DNA from: CAZJWR01 sp964549765
Lineage (GTDB): Bacteria > Zixibacteria > MSB-5A5 > GN15 > JAAZOE01
Direction of reading: 5' to 3'
Length of the DNA: 61,102 nucleotides
Assembly: GCA_964549765.1 (NCBI GenBank)
Contig: CAZJWR010000018.1
Span: 1-61,102 of the forward strand
Position 1 is the stretch's first letter. Each line of letters begins with the position of its first letter. Made by a program: the position numbers and the translations under genes. The notes under the pieces are model-generated. The model was given only the letters and a program-made list of their open reading frames with translations. It searched no databases and was not told the DNA's origin. Positions 17,686 through 26,074 of the stretch are shown piece after piece.

Positions 17686-19546
17686 CCCCGTCAGCGTAGA
17701 ACAGATATCGCTCTTCGCCGTCGATGGCGACCGGGCGAAACCACAGCACCCGGGCCCCGCCGAATAATGCCTCCGGTGATGCCAGTTCAATGCGGATCAG
17801 CCTTCCCGTCTGCGTCACTTTTCGCACCGGCAGGTATTGACTCGAAAAAAGACGCAGATCGTTCCCTTTGCCGGGACCGATATCGGAGATAAACCGCCTC
17901 CGCCGTCCAAAAAGCGGCGTCGAGAAATGATGCACGATCGCACCCAACCATTGATCGCGGCCTTCGAAGCACAGCATCAGGCGATGGTCTTCCCGGCGAT
18001 GATACAGTCGCGCCGCCCTCCGACCGTCATCTGTCGGAGCGGTCAGTATGCGCATCGATTCACCGCCGGGAAGTATATCCATCAGCCGCCGCCCCTCCCC
18101 CCGGTCGCCTTTTGACGCCGTCAACAGCACAGTCGCGCCTTTCTCCAATCCGGCGACATTCGTGCAGAGGACCTTATCACTGTTATTGCTTTCCCCCGGC
18201 AGGCGGACGTCGCAGATCACATGCGAACGGTCCTGAACCGTCACGCTTTCCACCGCCGCTGGAACCGTCTTCTCTGGCGTAAGAATCGTCCGGACCAGGG
18301 AACCGTCGGCGCGCTCGCAGACAGCCTCTACTCCGAAAACATACCCGCCGCCGATTGCTTTGACATCCGTCGAAGAGAAATCGGACGCCGAGAGGGAACG
18401 ACAATGAACGATATCGATTCCGTCGGGAAGCTTACCGTCGAAAACCGCCCGCAATCGTTTTGCCCGGACATGGTATGGACGGTCGCGATACGACTCCCCC
18501 GCCGCTTCCAGAAGATCACATAATCGCAGGCGCAACCGATGCAGGTTGGATTCCGACTCGATCAGACGCATCAACCCGATGGCGTTGAGACGATTTCGGC
18601 CGTGTGAAGCATAGAGAACACCGTCAGCCGAAAATGACGGCGCGGCAGCCTGGCGGACCATATCCGCCACCTTCCGGCGAACCGGCTCCGGCAGCAACAC
18701 CGGGGTTTCCACCTCGACCGAATCACCGTCTCGGATAATTCTCAACATGACGCCGGGCTGATACGGCAGGACGTGCACGTGGGCAACGGCATCATCCGGA
18801 ACGAATGCCTCTTCGGCAAAGAAGGAAATCGGCGAACGGCCGTACCCTCTGGTCTCGTCGGAGGCATCCGAAATATCGGAAATCTCCAGATGATGCGTCG
18901 CCTCTACGGGGATGCGGATTCCGGGGTCGTCCCCGGATGCGAGACGATCGGTTATCCGCGTGTCGGGAACCGCGCCGCGAAATACCAGTGACGTTTCGAG
19001 CACCTTGATGATATCGCGGTAGGTGAAATGCGCGATCTCCATGCGTCCGTCGACTTCATACTCGTGAAAAGGAATATGCCGGCAGCCTCGGATATCCTCG
19101 CCGCAAATCGAACACTCCGGCTTGGTGAAGAGAAAGCTGATCGAACATTCCTTGTAGATGCCGCCGTCGATGTTCTTCCGCAGGTCCTCGGCCCCAACGC
19201 CGTCACGCATCCAGTAGAAATAGGATTTGATCCATGTTCGCCCGTCGACCTCCAATTTAACCGCCTTGAAATTCCGCGCGACCGGCAGGCTGTCCCGGCG
19301 ATGGCCGACCATCACCGGCGAATCGACTATCATCTCCGCCAGACGATCCAGTTCATCGGCGGCGAAACGACCCCCCTGGCTGTTGACCTGATCCGAAACG
19401 ATATACATGGCGCGAATATGCACGTCCTCCGGATTCACCGGACGGGGTGGATGCACCGTGCGGTTGATCTCCTCGGCCAGCGATTTTTCATACTCTTCGC
19501 TACGGTCGGCCAGCCGAGCGGTGATGCTTCCTGATAAATTTCCCAT
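17660..19546 (-). CDS. Prohead-protease-like protein with a long C-terminal extension
   Basis: 628 residues, ribosome site GGAGGTAAT. The first ~180 residues match the pattern of phage prohead proteases: DELDRLAEMIVDSPVMVGH with a candidate catalytic His82, then strands and IYKECSISF with candidate Ser135, followed by a zinc-knuckle-like Cys145-x2-Cys148...Cys155-x-His157. Head proteases of some phages carry such a CSICG insert. The remaining ~430 residues have no family I recognise; they are mixed alpha/beta with a helical section (~290-340) and a beta-rich end. Usual prohead proteases have 150-250 residues, so the extension may be a scaffold or another enzyme. It begins behind a sequence element shared with the portal gene. 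Confidence 0.6.
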   Translation of the reverse strand: MGNLSGSITARLADRSEEYEKSLAEEINRTVHPPRPVNPEDVHIRAMYIVSDQVNSQGGRFAADELDRLAEMIVDSPVMVGHRRDSLPVARNFKAVKLEVDGRTWIKSYFYWMRDGVGAEDLRKNIDGGIYKECSISFLFTKPECSICGEDIRGCRHIPFHEYEVDGRMEIAHFTYRDIIKVLETSLVFRGAVPDTRITDRLASGDDPGIRIPVEATHHLEISDISDASDETRGYGRSPISFFAEEAFVPDDAVAHVHVLPYQPGVMLRIIRDGDSVEVETPVLLPEPVRRKVADMVRQAAAPSFSADGVLYASHGRNRLNAIGLMRLIESESNLHRLRLRLCDLLEAAGESYRDRPYHVRAKRLRAVFDGKLPDGIDIVHCRSLSASDFSSTDVKAIGGGYVFGVEAVCERADGSLVRTILTPEKTVPAAVESVTVQDRSHVICDVRLPGESNNSDKVLCTNVAGLEKGATVLLTASKGDRGEGRRLMDILPGGESMRILTAPTDDGRRAARLYHRREDHRLMLCFEGRDQWLGAIVHHFSTPLFGRRRRFISDIGPGKGNDLRLFSSQYLPVRKVTQTGRLIRIELASPEALFGGARVLWFRPVAIDGEERYLFYADGANSCSGGE

Positions 19547-19557
19547 ATTACCTCCAG

Positions 19558-19599
19558 GCTTCTACTAAACGGCCCGGAGACACAAACTGCATCGATTCA
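19558..19599 (-). promoter_or_regulatory. Shared 5' element, copy A (before the prohead-protease-like gene)
   Basis: Read on the minus strand it carries GATGCAG, a conserved GGGCC 12 bases later and TTTAGTAGA, then the ribosome site and ATG. It aligns without gaps to copies B (22816-22858) and C (50665-50708). A promoter or 5' leader is inferred. Confidence 0.5.
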
Positions 19600-19686
19600 C
19601 AACAAATTTCGGACATAATGTGCAACGACTTGCAATCTTTCTCTCGGACATTAACGCGGGTAAATTTGTCTCCGATTATTTTATTG

Positions 19687-19704
19687 CCGGACAATCGGTT
19701 GCAA
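19687..19704 (+). promoter_or_regulatory. Weak sigma-54-like -24/-12 candidate before the cassette PEP-CTERM gene
   Basis: GG, ten bases, then GC within TTGCA, ending 86 bases upstream of the start codon. The -24 half lacks the CAC of the consensus, so this is only a possibility. Confidence 0.2.
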
Positions 19705-19789
19705 AGCTCAAATATTGCGCAGGATGGCGGCATGGCCGTTGCTTTCTTTGATGGCGGGCCGAATTACGGCCCAAATGAAAGGATCGCCC

Positions 19790-20107
19790 ATGAAGCGCGA
19801 TAAAAAAAGACCTGCCTTCGCCGCATGGATCATCGGCATTATCGTCTTTTTCCTGGCGATGGGTGTCACATTTTCGGACGTGTACGGCCTTGATCGGTTC
19901 GAATACGCCCACTCCGGTTACGGACAGGGCGGCGGCGCATTGATACCGCCCAGTCTGGGGTATGCACCCACCGGACCGGCTTGGTTCAACGAGAGCATAG
20001 GAACTGACTGCGGCTATAACCCACCCATGCCGGCTGTGCCCGAACCGATTACCATTTGGCTTGTGGCCATCGGCGGCGGAATGCTTCTGGCCCGCAGACG
20101 GAAATAA
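19790..20107 (+). CDS. PEP-CTERM sorting-signal protein inside the cassette
   Basis: 105 residues from the ATG behind AAAGGATCGCCC. The frame is open 25 codons upstream, but only this start gives an N-terminal signal segment (AAWIIGIIVFFLAMGVTFS). The mature part is tiny and Gly/Pro/Tyr-rich. The C terminus is a full PEP-CTERM: VPEP, a hydrophobic helix (TIWLVAIGGGMLLA), then RRRK. Exosortases recognise this tail and transfer the protein to the envelope or a surface polymer. It is on the opposite strand between the terminase and protease genes, a place where phage heads have no such gene. A GGGCC/GGCCC hairpin lies in its leader (19756-19772). Confidence 0.8.
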   Translation: MKRDKKRPAFAAWIIGIIVFFLAMGVTFSDVYGLDRFEYAHSGYGQGGGALIPPSLGYAPTGPAWFNESIGTDCGYNPPMPAVPEPITIWLVAIGGGMLLARRRK

Positions 20108-20174
20108 CTCAGCTCCGAACGTCGCTCTCCGTTTGCCCGCCCCGGCGCACCGAATTGACTATCTATCGGCATCT

Positions 20175-21527
20175 TTATCCCTGTATCCGAGATATGCGGA
20201 CCGGTACCGGTCCGCTTTGGGGAAATATTTTCCGATTTCTTTTCGGCCATAGTGCTAATGCCATGGACATCACCGCGTCGAATCGATTGTTATCTTCCCA
20301 CGTGATTTCGCGCATCTCCTGTTCGAGACTCCAAATCCGCCCGTTATCTTCGTTTTGGATGATGTCCTGGTAGGTAATCTCATCCCGATTGTGTATCATC
20401 AATAAATTGGTGAGAAGCTCCGATTTCATCCGCGACGAAAACACGACCGGGATCGGGTTGAGATCGCTGAGTTCCGACACGACCACGTCGCCCAGACCGG
20501 TGGCGTCGATCACCAATGTCCCCCTGTATTCATGACGCATTCGACGGATGGCAGCAACCACGTCCCCCCAGTCCCGATTCGTGAACCGCTCGAACGCAAC
20601 CAGACGAAACGGCCGTTCGGTGACGTCAAACGTCATCCCCACCGTATGGGTCTGTTTTCGCGCCAAATCCCAACCGGAAATATACGAACGGCCCGCCCGC
20701 CTCGGTTCGAGGCTGGCATCGACCAGCGCCTTGTCGACGTCCTCGGTGGAAAATACCGTCCGGGTATTGTCGATGAACCGGCCCTCGATATTCTGCGCCA
20801 CGCGGTCGCTGGGGAGACTTATCAGGCGGCGAGCCATGGCCCGCTCGGACAGATATGGATTATCGCGGCTGTCGCCAAACTGCACATACCCCCGCTCGGG
20901 ATCCTTCTCCAGCTCCAGCATCCGCCGATAAAACCAGTTCTTGCCGTTGGGCGTGGAAATCAAATCCAGAACGCCGTCCCGGTCGGCCAGCCGCATCATG
21001 ATCACGTCGTTGATGAGATACTCCGGCTCGGCTTCGAACGCAGCCTCGTCAAACGAAAAGAAATCATAATCGTTACCCAGCAGGTAATGACCGCGGTTTT
21101 GGGTCGTGCGGGCGGTGATCACGGAACCGTTGCCGAACGTCATTTCCGGGTACGGCGTATGCTTGACCGATTTCAACAGCGCCGATAGCATCGTGTTCTG
21201 CTTGATAATCCTGAGCGCCGCATTGAAAATAATCCCGGCTTGATCCTGCGTGATCGACGCCGCCACAATGGTGTAGCGATCGGCGGCGTCGTATTTTAGC
21301 GGTCGGATTTTAAACATCGCCCGGTGAAGCAGCTTGATCGCCTGAACATACGACTTTCCCCAGCGATTTCCCGTGGCCAGCAGGTTTTCCGGTCGGACCG
21401 AGTTGGCCAGCCACTTCGCCTGGCCCGGATGCGGAATGATCCCCAGCACCGCTCGCGAGAAATAGTCCGGATCGCGCAGGGCCTTGCGCCAACAAACCCG
21501 GCCCGGCTCGAATCGTTTTCCGCTCAC
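20175..21527 (-). CDS. Phage terminase large subunit
   Basis: 450 residues from the GTG four bases past the portal stop; longer starts would overlap the portal gene. ATPase motifs: Walker A ATGNRWGKS (52-59 region), Walker B FFSFDE (Asp160, Glu161), and the coupling motif STPNG. The RNase-H-like nuclease has Asp287 (GWDLARKQTHT), Asp341 (VIDATGLGD) and a final acidic NNRFDA. All key residues are present, so the motor and nuclease look intact. It packages DNA into proheads together with the portal. A recognisable small terminase subunit is absent upstream. Confidence 0.92.
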   Translation of the reverse strand: MSGKRFEPGRVCWRKALRDPDYFSRAVLGIIPHPGQAKWLANSVRPENLLATGNRWGKSYVQAIKLLHRAMFKIRPLKYDAADRYTIVAASITQDQAGIIFNAALRIIKQNTMLSALLKSVKHTPYPEMTFGNGSVITARTTQNRGHYLLGNDYDFFSFDEAAFEAEPEYLINDVIMMRLADRDGVLDLISTPNGKNWFYRRMLELEKDPERGYVQFGDSRDNPYLSERAMARRLISLPSDRVAQNIEGRFIDNTRTVFSTEDVDKALVDASLEPRRAGRSYISGWDLARKQTHTVGMTFDVTERPFRLVAFERFTNRDWGDVVAAIRRMRHEYRGTLVIDATGLGDVVVSELSDLNPIPVVFSSRMKSELLTNLLMIHNRDEITYQDIIQNEDNGRIWSLEQEMREITWEDNNRFDAVMSMALALWPKRNRKIFPQSGPVPVRISRIQG

Positions 21528-21531
21528 GCGA

Positions 21532-22797
21532 CTACAGCAACCGGGCCGCCCGTTCGGCCGCCGCGTCCCGGTCGATAAGCCCCGCTTCATAAAGCCGGAC
21601 GATATAATCGGTCTCGGTGCGCCGGACATCGGCTTCGTTTCCGGCCAGGGCCGACATGCAGTTGTCGAAACGCCAGCCGGCGGTCGATGAAAATCCCCGG
21701 AGCGACAACTCGATATTGGCCAGCCAATCGAGAAAATTCACGGCTGCGTTCTGCACTGACCGTACCTGCCGCATCACAAGATCATACTTGAACTGCGCCC
21801 AGTTGGTGGCGGTGCTGTAGGCGTAGCCCAGAAGAAACGGCGCCAGATGTGTGCCGCTGCAAATCTCCTCGATCATCGCCCGGTGGCTCAAATACCAGTT
21901 GCTGACTTTCGTTCCGCCCTGATTGGGCGGGCCGATATACTCGACCGCGACGTCGTTCCATGTCACCGGGTTGTCCTCCGGTTCGATATCCCGGATCATC
22001 GAAACCGTCCGGTCGAAATACTCGTTGGCCCGGGCCACGTAGGAATCGTCGGTTTCCCCCTCGCGTCGCTCCGGCGGCGCGATCCGGATATGTAGCCGAT
22101 GGTACCCGGCATTATGCATGGTCTTTCGCATATCGTCGACCAGTTGCTGCTCGACGTAGGCCACGAACGGGATGGCCTTGAGTATCGACCGCCCGTAAGG
22201 ATTGGCGGCATCGGCGTCGAGCGCATAATGAAACAGGTTGGACCCGGCATAGGTCTTCTCGCCCTTCTCGGTCGATTCGAGCGCCGTGATATCGCCCTTC
22301 GGAGAAATCGTCATCGACGTATGAGCCAGGTCGAAAAAGCGAAAATCGGCAACCCCTGAAAGATCCTTTTCCAATTCCAGCCTGCCAAGAACCGCCCCGT
22401 CGAGAAAAAGCGATTTGAAAAACGGCTGGAGCAGGTCCCCGGGCGACCCGCCGTGCCCGAAATTACCCCGGTTGATTCGCCGAAATAAGTTTCGCAACAC
22501 GATCTCGATATCGGAACGCTCGACCGCCTGCCCGTTCTCCGTGATCGCGAAATCACCCGGGGCGGCGGCGAGACGGCTCCATGTCCAGATGACGGAATTA
22601 ATTAATGGGATTGATTCCGCCATGAACCGATACAGGCGCACCCGAAACCCGCCCTCCCGCCAATCCGCCGGACGAAAAATCAAAGTTCCCGTTCGGCCCG
22701 CTTCACTGTTCATCGCCGCAATGACTGTCCGCGAGTCGATTTTTCCGATTTTCAGCCGGGAATCCCGGCCGACAAGCACATTTGATCCAAAATACAT
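21532..22797 (-). CDS. Phage portal protein
   Basis: 421 residues, ribosome site AAGGAGAATGACCT. The fold elements match SPP1/HK97-type portals: an N-terminal wing (SIPLINSVIWTWSRLAAAPG), the clip/stem region (KAIPFVAYVEQQLVDDMRK) and a crown-side helical end (QFKYDLVMRQVRSVQNAAVN). It forms the dodecameric ring through which DNA enters the capsid. It is the first gene of the cassette in the direction of transcription, behind shared element B, and is closely followed by the terminase. Confidence 0.85.
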   Translation of the reverse strand: MYFGSNVLVGRDSRLKIGKIDSRTVIAAMNSEAGRTGTLIFRPADWREGGFRVRLYRFMAESIPLINSVIWTWSRLAAAPGDFAITENGQAVERSDIEIVLRNLFRRINRGNFGHGGSPGDLLQPFFKSLFLDGAVLGRLELEKDLSGVADFRFFDLAHTSMTISPKGDITALESTEKGEKTYAGSNLFHYALDADAANPYGRSILKAIPFVAYVEQQLVDDMRKTMHNAGYHRLHIRIAPPERREGETDDSYVARANEYFDRTVSMIRDIEPEDNPVTWNDVAVEYIGPPNQGGTKVSNWYLSHRAMIEEICSGTHLAPFLLGYAYSTATNWAQFKYDLVMRQVRSVQNAAVNFLDWLANIELSLRGFSSTAGWRFDNCMSALAGNEADVRRTETDYIVRLYEAGLIDRDAAAERAARLL

Positions 22798-22815
22798 AGG
22801 TCATTCTCCTTACAT

Positions 22816-22858
22816 GTCTCTACTAATGTGCCCCATGACTCATTCTGCATCAAATCGC
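22816..22858 (-). promoter_or_regulatory. Shared 5' element, copy B (before the portal gene)
   Basis: On the minus strand: GATGCAG, then GGGGC, then ATTAGTAGA, followed 18 bases later by the portal ATG with AAGGAG between. Gapless alignment with copies A and C. Confidence 0.5.
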
Positions 22859-23360
22859 TTCTTTTTTTTATCTGTCAGATTCCTGAACATTTTTTTGACA
22901 TTTAACTCGTTATTATTAAATAAATTACACTTTTACAAACCCTCCCTGAGAATATGTCCGGATATTGGACACATTTTTTGATAATCCCTTTGCCATCAAT
23001 CGAATGCGATAAAATCAAAAATTATCCTTTTTCCAACCGAATTTTCGGACGGAAGCACAACTTATACTGATACCACGTTTTTCCATACTTCGGACTAAGA
23101 CATTGTGAGAGAAACAATTATAAATATCGAGGGCTTCGCGGCAAAATACCGATTATTTTAACCCTGTTTCTGCCAAGGGCGAGGCTGCTGCACAGACGCC
23201 AAAGCATCGCGGCCTCGCGTATTTGCCCAATCATGGAAATGTTTGTCGGATAACGCTACAAAGACAAAGGTATAGAAAGATCCAAATATCTGCGCCTCTG
23301 TCATCAATTTATAATCATTTGTTATACAACGACTTGGGTTATCGATAATAATTTTGCCTA
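22859..23360. other. AT-rich intergenic region without a supported gene
   Basis: About 500 bases with clearly higher A+T than the flanking genes. It holds an inverted repeat TGTCC-7-GGACA (22955-22971) followed by CATTTTTT, which could end a plus-strand transcript or be an operator, and a palindrome TTATCGATAA (23339-23348) just before the sigma-54 promoter. Short reading frames here lack ribosome sites. I see no tRNA or integrase remnant. Confidence 0.5.
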
Positions 23361-23378
23361 TTGGCACTCTAATTGCGG
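23361..23378 (+). promoter_or_regulatory. Sigma-54 promoter of the PEP-CTERM gene
   Basis: TTGGCAC-TCTAA-TTGCG: GG and GC exactly ten bases apart, with both the TGGCAC and TTGC boxes intact, against the consensus YTGGCACG-N4-TTGCW. The start would be near 23388, about 29 bases upstream of the ATG. PEP-CTERM genes in Proteobacteria are often RpoN-controlled, which fits. Confidence 0.8.
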
Positions 23379-23416
23379 CGTCGAAAGTGGATAATATTAT
23401 AGCTTTTGAGGTAAGT

Positions 23417-24190
23417 ATGAAACGGATTATAATGATTCTTTGCGCATTGGTCTTGGTCGCCACGTACAATTCAGCTCTGGGTTTTTCCTGGACAAGCGGC
23501 TATTATGATCATGGCGCATCCCCGTTCGATCACAACAACAACACCGCACCAATCGAATATCCCTACCATGTCGGCTACCTGCCCTCGCCCGGATATTTCG
23601 GTGAAGGCGGCGAGGGATTCGATGAGGAAGGCTTCTTTGTCGCCTTTGACGACGATTACATGTACGTCGCCCTAACCAACTCGTTCGGCATGGCGGCCAC
23701 TTCCTCCGTGTACAGCGGAACCTACCGACAGGGAGACATATTCTTCGGCTACGGTGGCGTACCGAACATGTTTGCCATCGATGTCTCAACCGGCAACCTC
23801 CGAGCGGTCGATTCATGGAGATATATTCAGAATACCGAGGGAAGTTACTACTCCCATATTCCGACCCGCATGCGTATCGGTGCTTTCGAGGTGCTCACCG
23901 GCAACACCCTCGGTTCGGCCAATCAAAACCTGACATTCTGGGAAGGGCTGGAGAGTACCCCGTTGCTTCCCGATAAAACCGGCGGCGATACCTACGTTTT
24001 CGAGTGGAGGATCGAACGTTCCATTCTCGGGTGGAATGGCGGCTCCGATATTTTCTTCCATACCACGGTGGGATGCGGCAACGACCTGATCGAATACACC
24101 TATCCCGGCGTTCCCGAACCGGCCACAATGATCCTTCTCGGGCTGGGTATGCTCGGAGCCGGGTTTGTCACCCGCAGGAAGCTGAACTGA
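23417..24190 (+). CDS. PEP-CTERM sorting-signal protein, sigma-54 driven
   Basis: 257 residues from the ATG of MKRIIMILCALVLV, which follows TGAGGTAAGT; the open frame extends 21 codons upstream through the promoter, so the shorter start is chosen. Signal peptide 1-20. The mature domain is a secreted beta-sandwich (GEGGEGFDEEGFFVAFDDDYMYVAL, cut here to its pattern of DUF-like carbohydrate-binding type). The C terminus has VPEPATM, a hydrophobic helix (ILLGLGMLGAGFV) and RRK, the exosortase signal. The product should be exported and processed into the outer envelope or matrix. No exosortase gene is in the window. A strong terminator follows. Confidence 0.9.
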   Translation: MKRIIMILCALVLVATYNSALGFSWTSGYYDHGASPFDHNNNTAPIEYPYHVGYLPSPGYFGEGGEGFDEEGFFVAFDDDYMYVALTNSFGMAATSSVYSGTYRQGDIFFGYGGVPNMFAIDVSTGNLRAVDSWRYIQNTEGSYYSHIPTRMRIGAFEVLTGNTLGSANQNLTFWEGLESTPLLPDKTGGDTYVFEWRIERSILGWNGGSDIFFHTTVGCGNDLIEYTYPGVPEPATMILLGLGMLGAGFVTRRKLN

Positions 24191-24212
24191 CCGGAAGAAA
24201 CGAATTTTAAAA

Positions 24213-24237
24213 GCCCGCCGTCCGGCGGGTTTTTTTT
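24213..24237 (+). terminator. Terminator of the PEP-CTERM gene
   Basis: Stem CCCGCCG / CGGCGGG with a 2-base loop, followed by eight T. Confidence 0.92.
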
Positions 24238-24271
24238 GCCTATTCTTCCCCGCAATGCAAAATCCCGGTAC

Positions 24272-24300
24272 TTGACTTTTCACCTGCTATATCCTAAATT
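24272..24300 (+). promoter_or_regulatory. Candidate housekeeping promoter of the TPR lipoprotein operon
   Basis: TTGACT (24272-24277), 17 bases, TAAATT (24295-24300). Transcription would start near 24307 and leave a leader of about 225 bases. Confidence 0.45.
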
Positions 24301-24306
24301 GCCGTT

Positions 24307-24531
24307 CCATAAGGCGGGGTAAACGCAAAGGACGAACCGCCTTTATCGCCGGTGGGTTGAAGAGAATGGGCAAGGCACTTCCGGGATTATTGAAATTCCG
24401 CCCCAGAAATAGCTTCTCCGGACCGCCTCTCCCTGCGTATCGGTCATGGAAATTATCCTCTCTTCTCTGGAGAATTTCGACCCGAGTGGCGATCTAATGG
24501 TATAAGGAATAATTAACGGGGATGGAATAAT
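24307..24531 (+). promoter_or_regulatory. Long 5' leader with structured start, possible RNA regulatory element
   Basis: The leader begins with a hairpin AAGGCGG / CCGCCTT (24311-24343) whose loop reads GGTAAACGCAAAGGACGAA. The ACGCAAAGG...AACC part faintly recalls c-di-GMP riboswitch sequence, but the rest of that core is absent. No open frame with a ribosome site lies in the leader. Confidence 0.3.
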
Positions 24532-26058
24532 ATGCGGCCCAAACTTGGCTCGATCCTGGCAATGCTGTCGTTTCTCCTCCTTGTCGTTATCGCCGCCGGC
24601 TGCGGCCGGGACTCGGCGGCAAAAATGCGTTATGACATGGAGAAATTGACCTTCCAGGCTCGAAAAATATCCGAAAAAATCAATATCCAGCCTCAGCTGG
24701 CAACTGCTGCCGATACTCTGGCGCTAAAAACGGCCTATCGAAACATCCTCGATTACTACTTCGCCCACCGCGACGACCCGGGCGTGGCGGAAAACGATTC
24801 GCTCAACGGCGAGATCAATAGGCTGGCGTTGCAGGCCCAGATCCAGACAGCCCGGCTGTATCTGGCCGCCCGAAAGCAGGATTCGGCAATCGGCGCGTAT
24901 CGGCGCGTCGGCGTCGATATTCCCGTTACCCGGCCGGACGCCATCAACGCCGGACTGGAACTGGCTCTCGCTTATCGCGCCACAGAACAGTATGATTCGA
25001 CCATCGCCGTCTATGATCGTCTGCAGGAACAATTTTACCCGCCCCTATACGGCAAAGATCAAATCAGCTATGATATCACCGCCATTCCCATTGACCGGCT
25101 CAAGATCGTTCAGGCCGTGAAGGATAAAAAGGCTGTCGACCGCTCCATTCAGAGGGCGCTCGATTATTACTCCCGCCTGCAGAAAGACTTCTCCGATAAT
25201 CCGCGCCTGGTTCGGGTCGCCCACGTCGACGTCACCCGAATCTATACCATGACCGAGCAATGGGACAAGGCCCTCGCCGAATTACAGAATGTCTCCGACA
25301 GCACCGGCGCCGTCGATATCTCGGCGCTTTTTATGATGGCCAACATCTACAGCGGCCCCAAGAATCAGCCGAAGAAGGCCGTTCAACTTTATCGCGACGT
25401 GCTCGACCGCGATCCCGACAGCGCCATAATCGGCAATACCATGCTGCGTCTCGGAGCCGCCCTGTGCGCGGATAAGCAGTACGACGAAGGCCGGAAAGTG
25501 CTGAGTGATCTCAAGAAGAAATTCGAGGCCTATCCCAACGTCACCATGCCGGCGCAATATTACTATGCGCAATCGTTCGACGCCGAGGGCCGCTGGGATC
25601 GGGCGCTGTCCGAATTCCAGTGGTTAATGGAAAATTACCCTTATGCCGAGGAGTCATTCCGAGCGGCCCTCTATATTCCGCAACATTTCGCCCGGGAAGG
25701 TAATGATAAATTGTCCGGAATCTGGTATGACCGCGCCGAACAATTCTTCCTCGATGCCGCCCGAGTTAGGCAGGGCGAACAAACCGAAGCCAAGGCATAC
25801 ACGTACCTGGCCGACCTGTATCGCACGGAGGGAAAATGGAACAAGGCCATCAATACGCTGGAAAAAATTTATGCCATCGCTCCCAAGACCAAACTGGGGG
25901 CACAGGCCATGTATTTCGCGGCGGCGGTGGCCTATCAGGGGCTGAAAGATTCCGCCAAAGCCCAAACCTATCTTGACCAAATCAAGCGGGATTTCGGCAC
26001 GACCGATAGTACCCTCGTTTTAGAAGAAAAAAAATCTGATATTGATCTTAATCCATAG
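24532..26058 (+). CDS. TPR-repeat lipoprotein
   Basis: 508 residues. The signal peptide has a lipobox (VIAAGC), so the protein is lipidated. Nearly all the remainder is alpha-helical with tetratricopeptide-type repeats (TARLYLAARKQDSAIGAYRR, AYRATEQYDSTIAVYDRLQ, DQWKALAELQNV-like units, YLADLYRTEGKWNKAINTLE). TPR lipoproteins such as BamD/YfgL-type partners serve as scaffolds in envelope assembly. Here no Bam or secretion gene is nearby, so the partner is unknown. It is followed after 16 bases by the cohesin-like gene, so both probably belong to one operon. Confidence 0.82.
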   Translation: MRPKLGSILAMLSFLLLVVIAAGCGRDSAAKMRYDMEKLTFQARKISEKINIQPQLATAADTLALKTAYRNILDYYFAHRDDPGVAENDSLNGEINRLALQAQIQTARLYLAARKQDSAIGAYRRVGVDIPVTRPDAINAGLELALAYRATEQYDSTIAVYDRLQEQFYPPLYGKDQISYDITAIPIDRLKIVQAVKDKKAVDRSIQRALDYYSRLQKDFSDNPRLVRVAHVDVTRIYTMTEQWDKALAELQNVSDSTGAVDISALFMMANIYSGPKNQPKKAVQLYRDVLDRDPDSAIIGNTMLRLGAALCADKQYDEGRKVLSDLKKKFEAYPNVTMPAQYYYAQSFDAEGRWDRALSEFQWLMENYPYAEESFRAALYIPQHFAREGNDKLSGIWYDRAEQFFLDAARVRQGEQTEAKAYTYLADLYRTEGKWNKAINTLEKIYAIAPKTKLGAQAMYFAAAVAYQGLKDSAKAQTYLDQIKRDFGTTDSTLVLEEKKSDIDLNP

Positions 26059-26074
26059 AGTAGCGGAGGACGCA

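Noticed and set aside
19687..19704. Firm sigma-54 promoter before the cassette PEP-CTERM gene
   Set aside because: Correct GG-N10-GC spacing and TTGCA, but no TGGCAC; expected by chance often enough, so only listed as weak.
22859..23416. Attachment site or tRNA beside the cassette
   Set aside because: No tRNA-like cloverleaf and no direct repeat shared with the other edge near 9.6 kb could be found by eye.
24307..24420. c-di-GMP (GEMM-I) riboswitch
   Set aside because: Only an ACGCAAAGG...AACC fragment resembles it; the second ACGCAAAG block and tetraloop-receptor are missing.
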